A DNA stretch of 64,000 nt from Absidia repens (lineage: Eukaryota > Mucoromycota > Mucoromycetes > Mucorales > Cunninghamellaceae), in assembly GCA_002105175.1 (NCBI GenBank), contig MCGE01000002.1, positions 248,001 to 312,000 on the forward strand, in the 5' to 3' direction. Position 1 is the stretch's first letter. Every line of letters starts with the position of its first letter. Both the position numbers and the translations under genes were made by a program. The notes beneath the pieces are model-generated. The model searched no databases and was not told where the DNA came from. It was given only the letters and a program-made list of their open reading frames with translations. This document shows positions 32,631 through 45,090 of this stretch, piece by piece.

Positions 32631-33392
32631 TCACGTTGTATCGTCTTTTCCTTTTGGTGGAACGGTGACCTTTTGCGAACCGCCATTGGAACATCCATCT
32701 GTACCAATGACACACCAATCGATATCAATGACACCTTCTTCAGAAGATGCCAGTTTTTGAAAGACGGATGGAGTTAGATCCAGTGATTCTATTAGAAAAT
32801 AAGGTCCAAATTGTTTAGTTGATATGATATTTTCTGAATGTAATCATTTCTATCGGAGGGAGGAGGAGGAACTTACTTTCTTGACATCCAGGACAGGCAT
32901 CGGTGATGGTTGCTTTAGTCATCTTTCCTTTATAATGGATCTCGACTTCTTTGAAACACCACTCACTAATTTTATTGGCGCTACCGTATTGTGGTAAATT
33001 CTATATATCATTAGAAAATCAAGATGAAAAGGTATCAGATGACTATGGCTTCTTTTTTAAAAAAAAAAATTGAAAGGGAAAGGTAACTTACCAGAGCAAC
33101 AATATCACTATGATTATCTTCATGAGGACCACAAGCACCTAGAATTCGAAGGAGAGGGATGGGGAGAAAAGAAAGTGAGTTGGCGCGATGCCATATTAAA
33201 GAGAATTCGATTTTTACCAGTATCCCCGCCTTCTTCTTTAGGATCAAAGAACGTAGCCTTCCCGGCGAATTTCCCCTTGGTCCTTGTAAGGGCATCCTTC
33301 ACTCCACGTTCCTGAATAGGAGCCGCTTTCACCATCAGGATTAGCATCATCAGGGCAGGCACAAATAGAAGTGATAAAAATCGATTCACCAT
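32631..33392 (-). CDS. secreted double-psi beta-barrel (RlpA/barwin/expansin-like) protein
   Basis: Four minus-strand exons (33392-33218, 33138-33092, 33000-32877, 32788-32631) join in phase to about 167 residues. A signal peptide is clear: MVNRFLSLLFVPALMMLILM with a cleavage-like AxA site (VKAAP). The mature domain begins GKATFFDP and continues GACG, ALNLPQYG, WCFKEVEI, and TITDACPGC, the usual marks of the RlpA-like double-psi barrel; it ends SEEGVIDIDW followed by Cys-containing CVIGTDGC. Fungal members are small secreted proteins acting at cell walls or as plant-interaction proteins; which applies here is not known. Confidence 0.85.
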
Positions 33393-34715
33393 GACGAGTA
33401 AAGTTATGAGACTAGAGTTCAGGTAGAATATTAGAAGAAAAAGAAAAGAGTAAATTCAAAACAGCAAAAAAAATAAAAAGTGGTTTTATATATACCGGAT
33501 CAAAATGTACATAAACTTCTTTGCATATCCTTTTTTTTTTTGTTCCAGGGGAAGAGGACATAAAGAGAATGAATACTGGGACAGTTTTTGGAGAGAAAAA
33601 ACAAAGGGGGTTGTTGTGCTAATGGGACAGCTTGGTTAGAAAAAAAAATAGTGGAGAAGAACAAGGAGTAGTCTGTACGGTTTCGATTTATTTACTTCAA
33701 GGGATAATATTCTTCATACAAGGGGGTTGATCAAGGGCTTTTTTTTGCTACATTTTGCATTTTGTATCGTTATTCCATTGTCGGGTAGGATATGATATGA
33801 TAGCGCAAATAGGCTTTTCATGATGGACACTCAAATTCATGCAGTCGGATTTTGAAATTTTATTGACAAGTATGCTTCCTGATCATTCTATCAAGTATCA
33901 TCAAAATTGATATATACTTGTTAGATAAAATATCACTCTGTTAAATGTCTCTTTTTTTATTAGTTCAATAAAATAATATTTGATGAATTCCAATGATTAT
34001 GTTATAAGAGCTTATATTTTTGATAGTAAGATTGGTGGCCACCATCGGAGACCGGGTAAAAAGGAGTGCCAAAAAAAAAAAAAAAATAGGAGGGTATACG
34101 GGGTAAGATAAGGGCAACTAGCATATCATGTTTTTTTTTGTTTTGTTTTTTTTGTTTATTTCCGTCATCATCCTGACAATTCTGCTGGATGAAGTGCTCT
34201 TCCTCTGTTTCGTGTCAATGATAGTGAACCTGTTCGCATCAAGTAACAAAAAAAAAAAAAAAAAAAAAAAAAGATTGGTCGCGTAAGACTTCTTTTTTTT
34301 TTCAAAAGAAACGACAAGTCAACACTGGTTGACATGCTACCTTTCTTTACTAGTCATTGCCCCTTCCTTTCCACCAAGATTCATTATTATACTTCTATGC
34401 TTTTTTATTGTGCATTTTACAGAAGTGGATGAAAATGATGACGACATTGTATCATTGTATAACTTTTCATTTTATCAAATTGGTCAGGGGAACAACAATT
34501 TTTGTCCTTATGTCTTTTTTTTTCCTTTCTTTCACTGGCGATAACCAAACTCTACTGTAGAACCTGCCCCCTTCCCCCACTTGGTTGGCGGTAATTGAAT
34601 TTTAGTTCGGTGTGGGGTGTAGAAGCCAATCACAAAGCAAGCTAATTTTTTTTTTTTGATAAAAAAATTCTTTTCCGTTTCTTTGCTCCCTTTCATCGTT
34701 GTCCATGCGTTCTTC
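33393..34715. other. 1.3-kb gene-free region upstream of two divergent genes
   Basis: A-rich tracts (34072-34085, 34248-34272), T-rich pyrimidine tracts (34130-34160), and no ORF with a recognisable domain. It includes the promoter of the secreted barrel gene and, at its right end, that of the CCCH gene. Confidence 0.5.
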
Positions 34716-36570
34716 ATGACGGACCCATCACGGTTTCAAGCTCATTGGAAAACTCCTTTTTTCTTCAACCCTCGGTAAACACAGAATATCTCTTTCAGAA
34801 AAATGTATATATATATTCTAATACCATTGTCGTTTCTCTCTACGAAAGTGATAAAACATCAAACGATTTGCAGCAAGTAAAGTAAACTTCACGCAAATAC
34901 ACATTCATTATTGACTTACCTATTATTTTTATTCGATAGTGCTTTATTTTGCCACAAGCTACTGATACCAATTCATCCTCCCGATCCTCTCCCATACATT
35001 CTCCTATACCGCATCTTCCTTCTTCACCTTACCACCATCACCTTCATCAAACAAAATCTTGTTCATCTTTCCAACCTTTTGATCCCTTTGACACTCATTC
35101 TACACTTGATGATTCTACCACTACCACCACTACCGACATCAACAAAGATGCTGAATTGGACCAACTAAGCACGTTGCTCAGTAAACAATTTCTAGAAGAT
35201 GTGGATGCCGAAACACTACCACCATCGTTACCCACTACCACCACCAAAACAACGTCGCCAATAAATTCAACACCTAATGCTAGAATGTTAGGCTCATTTA
35301 CAAATTCAATATCTTCGCCTTGGGCCCTTGATGATGATGCTACCGGCGCCTTCAGGCAACCTTGGTCTCCTGCATTGAGCTCAAGTGGACATTTACCCTC
35401 TCCAACGATAACGACAAAGGAGCATACGACGGACAACGGATCAGTGTCAGCGGTTCAGCAATGGGATCGATTTGAGCCTTATGGAAACGATTCTGAATTT
35501 GACCCCACACTGACATTTTATCAAGGGGGCGATCAAGCCAACTCCCTAAGCACAACTACTACTACCATGACATCAAACCACAACAGCAGTAGCAGTATTA
35601 GCAGCAGCAACAGCAACAGCAACATTGGACATGGAAATCAACAGGACAATTTCAACATGATGACAGTGGCACTGCGAAAACTATCACTTCTTTTTCCGGA
35701 TCACGATGAAAAGGAACTGGAACGGACCTTGGCGACACTAGATTTTGATGTGGAACAAACGATCGAGGCTTTATCACCCGGGTCAGCATCAACAACAGCA
35801 GCAGCGTACACAAACATACCAGCACCAGGATTAGTATTAGCAGCAACATCAATATCAGCAGCGCCAGCAACCGCAACGGCAGAAAAGGTCCACTTGATGA
35901 AATTACCTGCGACTACTACTCCACACAGCACCACCTCCACCAATAATATCAACAACAACAATAACAACATTAATAATAACGAGCAACAATCATCAATGCT
36001 TCCTAATGGAACCGTCAGAAAACGCCAAGTATGTCGTCATTATCTTGCAGGGGAATGTTACCGAAAAGACTGCTGGTTTGCTCATGACTTGGAGGTGAAA
36101 CCATGCAAATTCTGGTAAGTGAAGAACAACAATAACAACCGGTTTGAGGCGAGAGCGAACGAGAGAAAGAAAGGCTGTGTGGATTCAGGGCTAATTATAA
36201 CGACGATGATCCTTTTTATTATTGTGTTTACTTTATTAGGTTACAAGGATTATGCTTGAAAGGTGATACATGCGAATTTGCCCATAGCCTGGAAGAACTG
36301 GAACAAGTGGCCAAAAACCATCATCCGTCATCATCACCATCATCATCATCACCATCGAACAACAACAATCATCACCACCATTCGTCCCCCACTCTGAATT
36401 CTCATCACCATCACCATCACCACCATCATCAACAACAACAATATCACCAAGAACAATCACTGCAACAACAGCCATACACATCACCCACTGTAGCCGATTT
36501 TCCGATTTTATTAGCTAGGTCCAAAAGAAAATCCAAAAAAAAATCACATAATAAAAAAATAAAAACATGA
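34716..36570 (+). CDS. CUE-domain and tandem CCCH zinc-finger protein
   Basis: Two exons are firm: 34940-36114 and 36240-36570, joining in phase. A CUE-like ubiquitin-binding helix bundle is seen at MTVALRKLSLLFPDHDEKE (LFP motif) with LATLDFDVEQTIEAL. Two CCCH fingers follow, VCRHYLAGECYRKDCWFAH (C-x7-C-x4-C-x3-H) and PCKFWLQGLCLKGDTCEFAH (C-x7-C-x5-C-x3-H), pointing to RNA binding. The tail is His/Gln/Asn-rich and ends in basic residues. The 5' end is unresolved: ATG 34716 opens a good-looking first exon (MTDPSRFQAHW, to 34774) but its phase misses the 34940 exon by one base, so a small exon or a local indel is missing from my model. Relatives with this order often end in an SMR domain; none is seen here. 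Confidence 0.72.
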
Positions 36571-37490
36571 TTTTATGATATCGTCTTTTTTCTTTTTGGT
36601 CGTCTCTTATCTTTAATAAAGGATTGGTGCTGGTGCTTTTTGCATGACCAGGCAATCATTTTATGTGTGTGAGTGTATATGCGTGTGTGTGAATATGGGC
36701 TGTATCATTGCAACATTGGTGCTGGTACCTTTTTTTTTTTTTTTTTACATGGTCAGGCAATTCAATTTGTATGTGGGTGTGTGTGTGAAGAAAATGGTGA
36801 TAGTCGGTATGTCATCGTTTGTGCGTGTGTGTGATAATAATTATAATAATTGTTAATATGTATCATATGTGTGCGTGTGTATCTTATCTTAATAGGTGAA
36901 CAGGTTGTGTGTGTGAGTGAACATGTTTGCTTCTATAAATATCATCAATTACAGTTCAAACCCAGGTCGTACCTCCTCAGGATGATGAAAGTTTTCACGT
37001 TGCAACGATGAAGATCACATCTGATTGGAATAAAAAAAGATTGTCGGATAAAGCGGCGTTGATTGAATGGAAACCATACCAATAAAAGATAAACATCCCA
37101 TTTAATTTTCGGTGCGTCATTTTTTCATAAATCTGAATTCTGTCTGGATGTTATGTAGAAAGAGAGAATTCTGAAGATAAGCCGATACTATGAAAGCGAT
37201 CAAGAAAGAAGGTTGCGAAATAAGGAGGTTATTATTTTCCTTTGTGTTATTGTGATAGATGATAGATTATATGGAGTAAAAAAGAAAGTATGATCCCTTG
37301 AAAATTCAATCGAGTCATAGGGGGAAGGGGGATTTTTTTTAAAATTTGGGAATGGAGGGCAAACACAGAAATATATAAAAAATCCCCAATTTTTTTTTTT
37401 TTTTCTGCTTGGCTTTTTTTCCTTTTTCTTTTTTTCTCTCTTTTTCCAAGTTCCTCATTGACAATAACACTCATTCTTGAAAAAAAAAAA
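36571..37490. other. 0.9-kb intergenic region with GT-rich stretches
   Basis: GTGTGT-rich segments recur (36664-36690, 36770-36790, 36870-36885, 36906-36918) and an AATAAAG signal lies at 36616. A T/C-rich tract precedes the next start. No gene seen. Confidence 0.5.
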
Positions 37491-38747
37491 ATGGCTCAAC
37501 CATCATACTATACATGCAACGATCAACCCGTTTTACTCTCTCACCGCTACCCATCACCCAAACTGGATGCTTCCCTTCCACCCTTATCTCAATTGCTGAC
37601 TACTGGCAACAATAGCAACAATAATACCAGTCAGCTTAAAAGCGATGCTTTGGTTTCTGGTGAAGGGTACTACTCTACACAACCTCCATCTACTGTACTG
37701 GCCAATACTGATACTGCTCTCGCTACATCGGTTGGCATGTTTGATCCTGTTACCCCTTCGGTGACCTCAACTGATACCACTGGCTATGTATTGACCTCTA
37801 CGCCACTGCCGACTGTTTCAGCCTCATCAACAGTACATACTATGCAAAATGCAACGCCTTTGTACAAGAACGATCCTGCCACTGCTGCCGCGGCTATGAA
37901 TACAGCAGCAGCAATGATGTATGGTCCAACGATGCTTCAGCCCACAACAGCAGCTACGACAACTACTACAGCTAATGCCACCGCCTCTTCATTATCATCG
38001 CCATCCTTATCATCGTCCCTCTCCTCTTCATCAACATCCTCATCCATGGATCCTTTATTATTATCAGCAGCGGCGGCGGCGGCAGCAGCTACAGTAAATA
38101 CCGGTCTTGATGCATCCGTACCTTATTTCTTCCCAACGCCATCCCTTTCTGCACCATACAACAGTAACAATGCCACCACCACCACCACTACTACTATCAA
38201 TCGGCCTCGTCAAAACTCCATTTCAAGCAACTCATCTTCTTCGGACAAGGTATATTCATTTGTGGCCATCCCTGGCATGGATCAGAAAAAACGACCTCGA
38301 CGAAGATTTGATGAAATTGAACGATTATACCATTGTACCTTTTCCGGTTGCAAAAAATCATATGGGACTTTGAATCATCTTAACAGCCATGTACTTATGC
38401 AAAGTCATGTAAGTGAAAAGTAGAAAGAGAGGGAGATATGTATACATATATAAGGTATGGGATTTCTCATCTCTTTTTTTTATATGGATGTGGTATTTCT
38501 TATCTAGGGACCTAAACGACACCCTTCGGAATTCAAGGAAATGCGAAAAGAATGGCGCCGTCAAAGAAAACAACGGGAACAACACAAAAAACAAGCAGAA
38601 AAAGCCAACCAGGAACAACAACAAGAACAAGAACAGCAGCAGCAGCAGCAGCAGCAACAACCTATTCTGACTACTGTCTTCCAACCACCTTCCTTCGTGC
38701 CTGCGAATTTCCCTTTGCAATCAATGCCATTGCCTGGATTCTATTAA
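37491..38747 (+). CDS. CON7-like C2H2 zinc-finger transcription factor
   Basis: Two exons (37491-38408, 38508-38747) join in phase to 385 residues. A single C2H2 finger lies near residue 285: YHCTFSGCKKSYGTLNHLN with histidines in SHVLMQSH; the intron falls right after the last His. The segment before it, VYSFVAIPGMDQKKRPRRR, and after it, GPKRHPSEFKEMRKEWRRQRK, match the fungal CON7 family, which controls morphogenesis genes in Magnaporthe. The N-terminus is Ser/Thr/Ala-rich, the C-terminus has an AGC/CAG Gln run. ATG 37491 follows 12 A residues. The family call is firm; the role in this fungus is inferred. Confidence 0.85.
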
Positions 38748-39123
38748 TTTTTTTTCTGTTTTACTTCCCCGTTCTAGTTTATTTGTTTATTATTGTATAT
38801 TTTTCCCTCACACATATCATACTTTTTGTTATCCATATCTATGTCTTTATTTATTTTATATATATATTTATTTTCTTCCTCTTTCCCCATTGACAGCATA
38901 TCTTTTTTCAAATATAGTATATATTTACAAATAAAAAAATCAGCACTATTCATATGATTTAAAGTTTGTCCAACCTGGTTTTTTTTTTTTTATTATTCTA
39001 TAATATAAAAATGATTGTTACATGGAAGACAAAATATATAGAATATAATGATGCATTATTATTTTTTATTGATTGATTGAAGAATGATAAAAATAGATGA
39101 AAGCTAAAAAGGCCAGTACAATA
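38748..39123. other. intergenic region between convergent genes
   Basis: AT-rich, with AATAAAA at about 38929 as likely poly(A) signal. No gene seen. Confidence 0.5.
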
Positions 39124-40343
39124 CTATTCTAAATGATGGGATAAAAATGACTTCAATTCTTGCGAGCAAAGATCGACAGGGGTCTTCCCATCACCGTTCA
39201 AGCGATCAGGATCACCACCATTTTCCAACAAGACCACAGCTGTATCACCATGCCCTTCTTCACAAGCCAAGTGTAACGGAGTGTTCCTTGCTCCATCCGA
39301 TGGATTGACTCGACTTGCATGTTCCAATAATAACTTGACCAACGCCGTATATCCTTGAACTGAAGCCCGATGTCTATATGACAAAAAAAAAAAACCAAGC
39401 AATGATCAGTTTACCTTACTTTTCTATCACATGGTATGTTTATGAGGGGAACGACTTACATTGGGAATTGCTTGATTTCATTGGCTTGGTTCACATTTGC
39501 TCCATGTTTCAGTAAGGTCTTGGCAATCTATAATAAAAAAAAAATTATTAGCCAAACCTCATGCTTTTTTTTTTCTTGGGGGGTGGGGGAAATATTTGGC
39601 TCGACTTGCCTCGAGTCTATTTTTTGAGGCTGCATAATGTCTACAGAGGATCGGAAACAAAAAAGCGCATGTGGTGAGTTGTAATTACAATATCCTTGAC
39701 ATCATCATCATCACCATCATCATCACCATCATCACGCTATCACACTTACAATGGCGTTTGTCCACTTTCATTTTGAGAATTTGCATCGGCGCCATTTTCC
39801 AGTAAAAGTTGAGCTACCTTATCTTTGCCACTAGATGCTAAATGATAGAGTTCCCACCCCCCAAATTGAGAGTATCACATTAATACTCTACTATGACCCA
39901 GCATATCACTCTCTTCTACTCTCTTTTCCTTATACATTACCTGCAATAGTCAAAGGTGTCCATCCAGACTATATTTAGCATAAAGAAGAGAGACGAGATG
40001 CCTATGAGTTGCCTGCGACACATACATGATACTTGGTGGAGGGAGGGTTTCTTACAGCACTTACATCATCTTTGACATCAACCTTGGCACCCTTTTCAAT
40101 CAAAAAAGCAACCAAATCAGCGTGACCGCCAGAAGCTGCCCAGTGAAGAGGTGTACGTTCATCCTATTTCAATTAAAGATACCCATGTTATAACTTGTTG
40201 TGTTTTCTTTTGCATTGATTATCTCCCTAACTATCCCATTGACTTACTTCATCTTGACTATTGATGGATCCTGGCTCCTTTTCCAATATCTGTTGAACAA
40301 TAAATTGCTTTCCCTCCAAGGATGCTGTATATATGTTTAACAT
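39124..40343 (-). CDS. NAS6: Nas6/gankyrin (PSMD10), proteasome regulatory-particle assembly chaperone
   Basis: Seven minus-strand exons (40343-40248, 40163-40065, 39968-39941, 39837-39750, 39640-39610, 39527-39460, 39373-39124) join in phase to 219 residues. Six ankyrin repeats are visible, including DERTPLHWAASGGHADLVAF, SGWTPLTIA, SGQTPLHYAASKNR, KQFPIHRASVQGYTALVKLL and NTPLHLACEEGHGDTAVVLL. Order, length and the ending PVDLCSQELKSFL match Nas6/gankyrin, which binds Rpt3 during 19S assembly. The intron after 39610 has a GC donor (AG|GCAAGT); using the nearby GT would break the frame. An E-box CACGTGGGCGG (reverse strand) lies about 106 nt upstream of the start. Confidence 0.9.
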
Positions 40344-40448
40344 GATAGTTGATTTGATTTGGAGAAAAAGAGTAAAAAAAAAAAAAGATATGAGAAAGCA
40401 CTTCTCGCGGTTGGATTCAAAGTCCGGTTGTGACAATCATTTCAACGC

Positions 40449-40459
40449 CCGCCCACGTG
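40449..40459 (-). promoter_or_regulatory. E-box element CACGTGGGCGG upstream of NAS6
   Basis: On the gene's strand the motif reads CACGTGGGCGGGCG and sits about 106 nt before the start codon, a reasonable distance for a promoter element. Identical cores occur at 18518 and 45091. Confidence 0.45.
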
Positions 40460-40559
40460 AATCATTTATTTTTTCCCAAATTTTTTTTCCCCTCGCTCTC
40501 TTTCTTTCCATTTTCTTCTTTTTTTTTCTTCACCATTCAACTTCTTTGAGGTGATGTTG

Positions 40560-40796
40560 GACTTAGATTAGTGTCAGGATTAGTTTAGAAGGGATTTCAG
40601 ATCAGGGATTACAAGATGCATGGGGCAACCCTTGCATTTTGGATTCAAGATTTAACACCATTCGTTGGCTTTTGGAGTCTTCATTAGCTTAGTACAGTAT
40701 TAGTTGTCCATAGTTTGCTTCTACAACTGAATAAAAAATGTCTCATTTTGTATGCTTTAATTGAATCTGTCCCATTAGTCGCTTTCTCACGTCTTG
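40560..40796 (-). repeat. dispersed repeat, copy 3 (partial, inverted)
   Basis: Read on the minus strand this segment matches the right half of copies 1 and 2: GACTAAT-type start, the ATTCAGTTG block, AGCTAATGAAG, AAAAGCCAACGAATGG, AAATGCAAGGGTT, TGCATCTTGTAATCCCTGA and the end CACTAATCTAAGTCC. It is diverged by many substitutions. Confidence 0.75.
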
Positions 40797-42606
40797 TGTG
40801 TAATAGATTTTTTTTTTCTTTTTTTTACCATCACCCCTTTTTGATTAGTGTTGCTTATGTTGCGTTTCAATAAAGTATATCCCTGTCGTCTTTCTTATGC
40901 CTTGTATATATGAGATCCCTTTTTAAAGTAGATCTTTTATATTTATGTTGACAATTCGTCGCATCTCCTGTTACTCTCCCTTATGCTATCTATATTAGAC
41001 CCCATTTTGCCCTTTTGACCTTCGTAGTATTTTTTTTTTTTTTTTTTTTTTTTTTTGCTTATGCTTCAATAAAATATATCCTCATGATATGAACTAAATA
41101 GTGTGCCATAGATAAAGATAAATTCCGGTGAGACTTGGGTGAGAATATTTGAACGACTAGCGTTACTTTGTTGGTATGGTGCGCCTAGCGGGCGTGCTTC
41201 AATCTACTTCCAATAGCTATTGTGAAACCATCTGATTGTCAATGGTGGAGGATTTAAAAATAAGAACTCTGTTACAGGTAACACGTGTGTATGATAATTT
41301 CATGAAGTCTTTGAAGATACTGTATAAAGGATGCAGCAGCTTATGGATCCTTTTACAAACACTGTGTAGAGCAGGATCAGTATTTTTTCACTGCTGATTG
41401 ATATTCAGCTCTACCATTTTTGAAAAATTCCCTCCAGTTCGCTTATTTCAATAAAAAGGCTTTCCAGCCAAAATATCCAAACGTCAGCCGACTTTGAATG
41501 CTTGTAACTGACGCTTTTTTTTTCGCAAGACATAGAGACAACTAAACTTCAGTAAACTTTCCTGGCGGCGCTAAAAATGAAGACGTGCATCATAATAAAG
41601 CTGTTTTTATTTTTGTACACATACTGGACTTTTTTTTCTTGATGTGTCTATAATGTGAGTGGCTTTATTTTATTTTGTTTTTATGTCGACAATATGAGGC
41701 TACCTTTTGGGGGGGAGTACCGTCTACGATGGTGGGGGGTGGGGTTTCGACTTTGGCCGAATAAACATAAATAAACAGCAGATAGTAAACAAAGGTGAAA
41801 GCAAATGGGTGATAAAAATAAAATAGGTTTTATTTAGTGGAAGTCGATATCATAACAATTTCTATGACTACAAAATGAAATAAAGTTTTTTTCAAATGAT
41901 TATGAGGATTTTATTTGCGACTGCTTCATTGGGGCGACGACGCGCTGAGCAATGTAGGTTGCACCCCAAGGGGTACGCACCCGGGATGGAACAGTGTGGC
42001 TAGTCTAAACAAAAAAAAAATATCATGGATGAATCAGGTTCATTCACAAGCAAGGTACATATGTCCTCAATAAAGAATTTACAGCGTACGTTAGAAAAGT
42101 CTATCAATTAAAGTTGGCCTAAAGTAAATAAAATACAAGATATATCTATTAATAAGTACTCATATGTGATAATGCCCCAGTATTTTAACAACGAAAACAC
42201 AATAGAAAAGAAAAAAAGTTTGGTTTTTATTGCGAATATCAAGTGAGTAGTGTAAAATATATAAAATAAAATCAATCTATTTCAGAATTGCAAGTAACCT
42301 TGACCACGCTAAACTAATCCTCGAAGTAACAATAGAGTCGAGCCATACCAAAAAGCGGATCGCCCATTACCGGTAAGATCGACGACAGGCCATCCTTCTT
42401 TTATGATTGCTTTCCCTAGAAATAAGCAAGAGTAACAAAAAAAATCAACCAACCTGGAGGCAACAGGCGTCCTAAAGCACTTCCATACATGTAGGGAAAA
42501 AAAAAAAAAAAAAAAAAGAGGGGAAGGGAAATGTTTTTATTATGAAAGATAAGATAAAAATATATACTACTAAATACTAAATAATACTACGTTCATTGTC
42601 GCTTGT
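40797..42606. other. gene-free stretch with decayed repeats
   Basis: Two similar segments, CTTATGTTGCGTTTCAATAA at about 40855 and CTTATGCTTCAATAAAATAT at about 41059, suggest an old local duplication of about 200 nt. A T run is at about 41031-41056. The CCCCAAGGGG-centred copy B is at about 41942-41992. An A run is at 42499-42519. No gene is supported. Confidence 0.5.
41942..41992. repeat. candidate short repeat centred on CCCCAAGGGG (copy B)
   Basis: See copy A at 18100-18170. The shared part begins GCGCTGARCAAYG and continues to the palindromic CCCCAAGGGG and a C-rich end. Confidence 0.4.
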
Positions 42607-43838
42607 TCAATATAGGATATCATAATGACCTGAACACAAAATAATAAGAATCATTAGTAATCTAGCCATTCCCACGTCATGTCCCTTTTTTTCGGTAATT
42701 ACCCGGTCGATAAATAAGCTGCAATGGTTCGCGTTGCCCTTTATCCTCTTCATTTGGCCAGAATTCGTGTACAGCAGCTTCCGCATCATCACTTCCATCC
42801 AAATAAATCACTTGCACAGGGGTGTCGAGCGCCTTTGTCAAAGCAATGATTTGTAAATGATCCGATTCTCTTCCAAAGGCTTCCACATGCATTGCGCAGA
42901 ATTCATCAATTGAGATCATTTCGGCGACCAGAAAAGGTTCATAGTCATCGGCATGGACACGCAAATAGGCAGAAGTGACAAAGCGCAGGTGCATCACAAT
43001 GGCATTGCTGATTTCTTCAGATTGGAAGTTGGCCAAAAACAAGTCGGGATCAGAGGCATAGCTGGGTATCTTTTCGAATTGCTCCAATGTCACGTCGTAA
43101 AAGTCTTCAAATGCAAGTGTTTGGAAGCCACTTTTTTCTAATAACTTGGGTGTATTCTTCAAATGAGCCAACGCCGTTTCATATTTGGCCTTGTCGTGTA
43201 ATGCACTTTCAAACCAAGAAAATGCAAATGCTATATATATATATATATATATAAAACAAAGACAAGGATGAAAAAAAAAAGAAGATTAGCGATATTAGCA
43301 GTTGTGCTATTGTATTTCCTATTGACCTTACCTCGAAAGAAGCAGTTTCCTACCAAAAATCCATTCAGTGGAAAAGAAAAAAGAATAGGAGTAATACCAT
43401 GATGTCAGTCATAAATGTAATATATAATGCAACTGACTCGAGGTCATCATTCTTACCATCCCCTCGGCATTTTCGTATTTTCCTGTGGTTTCGAGAGAGA
43501 TTCTATCAGGAGAAGAAAAGAAATAGTGGCAATATGAGTTGATAATTATATGTCACAAAAGTGCTCCTGTTTTTTTTTTTTTTTTGAGGGAATACTAACC
43601 TTTATCTTGCGCAGAAAAGAATCATTATCTTTGAATTCTTCTTCTAATTTTGATAATGGTTCGTCTTGACAAACGAGTGGAATCTACATAAAAATGTGGG
43701 GTGGTTTTGCTCAGAGTTACGTATTATATATACTGTAATAATGTTTCTGACCTTTTGTGCTTCTTGATCTTTGATTTGTTGTTCAAAGGCAAGAATCTGT
43801 TCATCTGTAAGTTCTGGTTCAGCTTGAGTGGAAGACAT
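42607..43838 (-). CDS. otubain-type deubiquitinase (peptidase C65)
   Basis: Six minus-strand exons (43838-43752, 43683-43600, 43502-43457, 43349-43332, 43230-42703, 42629-42607) join in phase to 261 residues. Otubains cleave or block Lys48-linked ubiquitin chains. The catalytic Cys is in CRGDGNCFFRAFAF; it is carried almost alone by the 18-nt fourth exon. The catalytic His is in YRPGHYDILY at the C-terminus, reached only by the 23-nt last exon, with the preceding LQLIYRPG typical of the family. N-terminal residues EPELTDEQILAFEQQI resemble the ubiquitin-binding helix of OTUB1. An AT dinucleotide run (43238-43254) lies in an intron. Confidence 0.93.
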
Positions 43839-44651
43839 GATAAGTAACGATGATTTAAGTGGTATAGAAATAATTGGGTCAAGAGAAAGAAAAAGAAAAA
43901 GAAAGCATGGTGCGCACAATTCCAGTTATCCCAAATTCACACTCCGTCAGCATTCACGATCCCTCAGAAAAAATTATTTACAAGACATTTTTTACCTATC
44001 AATTTATAATCAGCTATTTGATATATAAGTTAGTTTGTCGTATATGGTGTAGTGTAGTTTGATTATTGCTGTCCATTCTATTCAATAATAAAAAATTGAA
44101 CTTAAATATGACTTGTAGCTCAAAAATGAACGGAAGGGGGGAGTTGCTATTTACAATCTCTTCAGAATGAGAATTGATCATAAATCAGACCTCAAAATAA
44201 AGAGGAATTTGGTGTTTTGATGGTTTAGCGTCAGAGCATAAAATTAGAAATTGAAAATACGTATAAACGGGCAACGGTCGGGACACTCCCATTTTACACT
44301 TTCAAAGTTAAAAAAGGTTCATCCTTCTGTTTCAAAAAAAAAAAAAATCTACTGAGTGTGAAGGAAGAAGGGATGGAGAGCTGAAATAGAACGGTCCCTG
44401 GATGATACTTATTATGAGGTAGGTTCCGTTGATCGGTTATTTTGTGCGTGCGGGCAAACCCTCCCCCAGGATAAGTATTGACGCTTTCGCACTTGAAAAA
44501 TGAGCAGCTCCTCAAGACCCAAAATAGTCTCAAAAACTGGTTTGTACATTATATAATGGATCAGAGGATGAGTAATAAAAAAAAAGCATACTTTATTTAA
44601 AAGATCATAGTAAATATTAAACCAAGTGCGCAATGTTCATTGAACAACCGA
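43839..44651. other. upstream region of otubain gene and gene-free DNA
   Basis: No gene is visible. AAAGAAAAAG-type purine runs lie in the otubain leader (43880-43905). An A run is at 44335-44347. Confidence 0.45.
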
Positions 44652-44998
44652 TCTACTGGAGGTAGCATGAGCGAGACTTGTAGGAATTCTGAAGAATGGT
44701 CAACATGGATCTAAGGGTACTACTGTAAAAAATAATATACTACATTGTACTCCGCAAGACATGAGCGAGACTAGTAAGACATTTTTCATTAAAGCAAATA
44801 AGAAGAGACATGTTTTATTCAGTTGTATGTACAAACTATGGACAAACTGATACCAAACTAAGCTAATCAAGGCTACGAAAAGCCAACTAATGGGTGGGCA
44901 TAAATCCTGAATTCAAAATGAAAGGGTTCCTAATGCATCTTGTAATCTCTAATCTGAAACCTCTTCCAAACTAGTCTTGGCACTAATCTAATATCACC
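44652..44998 (+). repeat. dispersed repeat, copy 2
   Basis: Begins TCTACTGGAGGTAGCATGAG like copy 1 and ends GGCACTAATCTAATATCACC. The inner motif GCAAGACATGAGCGAGACTA parallels copy 1, but the 100-nt insert of copy 1 is absent. Similarity by eye is high at both ends. No ORF. Confidence 0.85.
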
Positions 44999-45090
44999 AT
45001 ATATATGAAGTCGAATGATGAAAAAAAAAAAAAAAAAAGGAAGAGTGCGAAAAAATAAAAAAGGCGGGGGTAAATAAAAAAAAAAAATTC

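Noticed and set aside
36240..36570. SMR domain at the end of the CCCH protein
   Set aside because: The expected DLHG-type motif is not present; the tail is His/Gln-rich and then ends.
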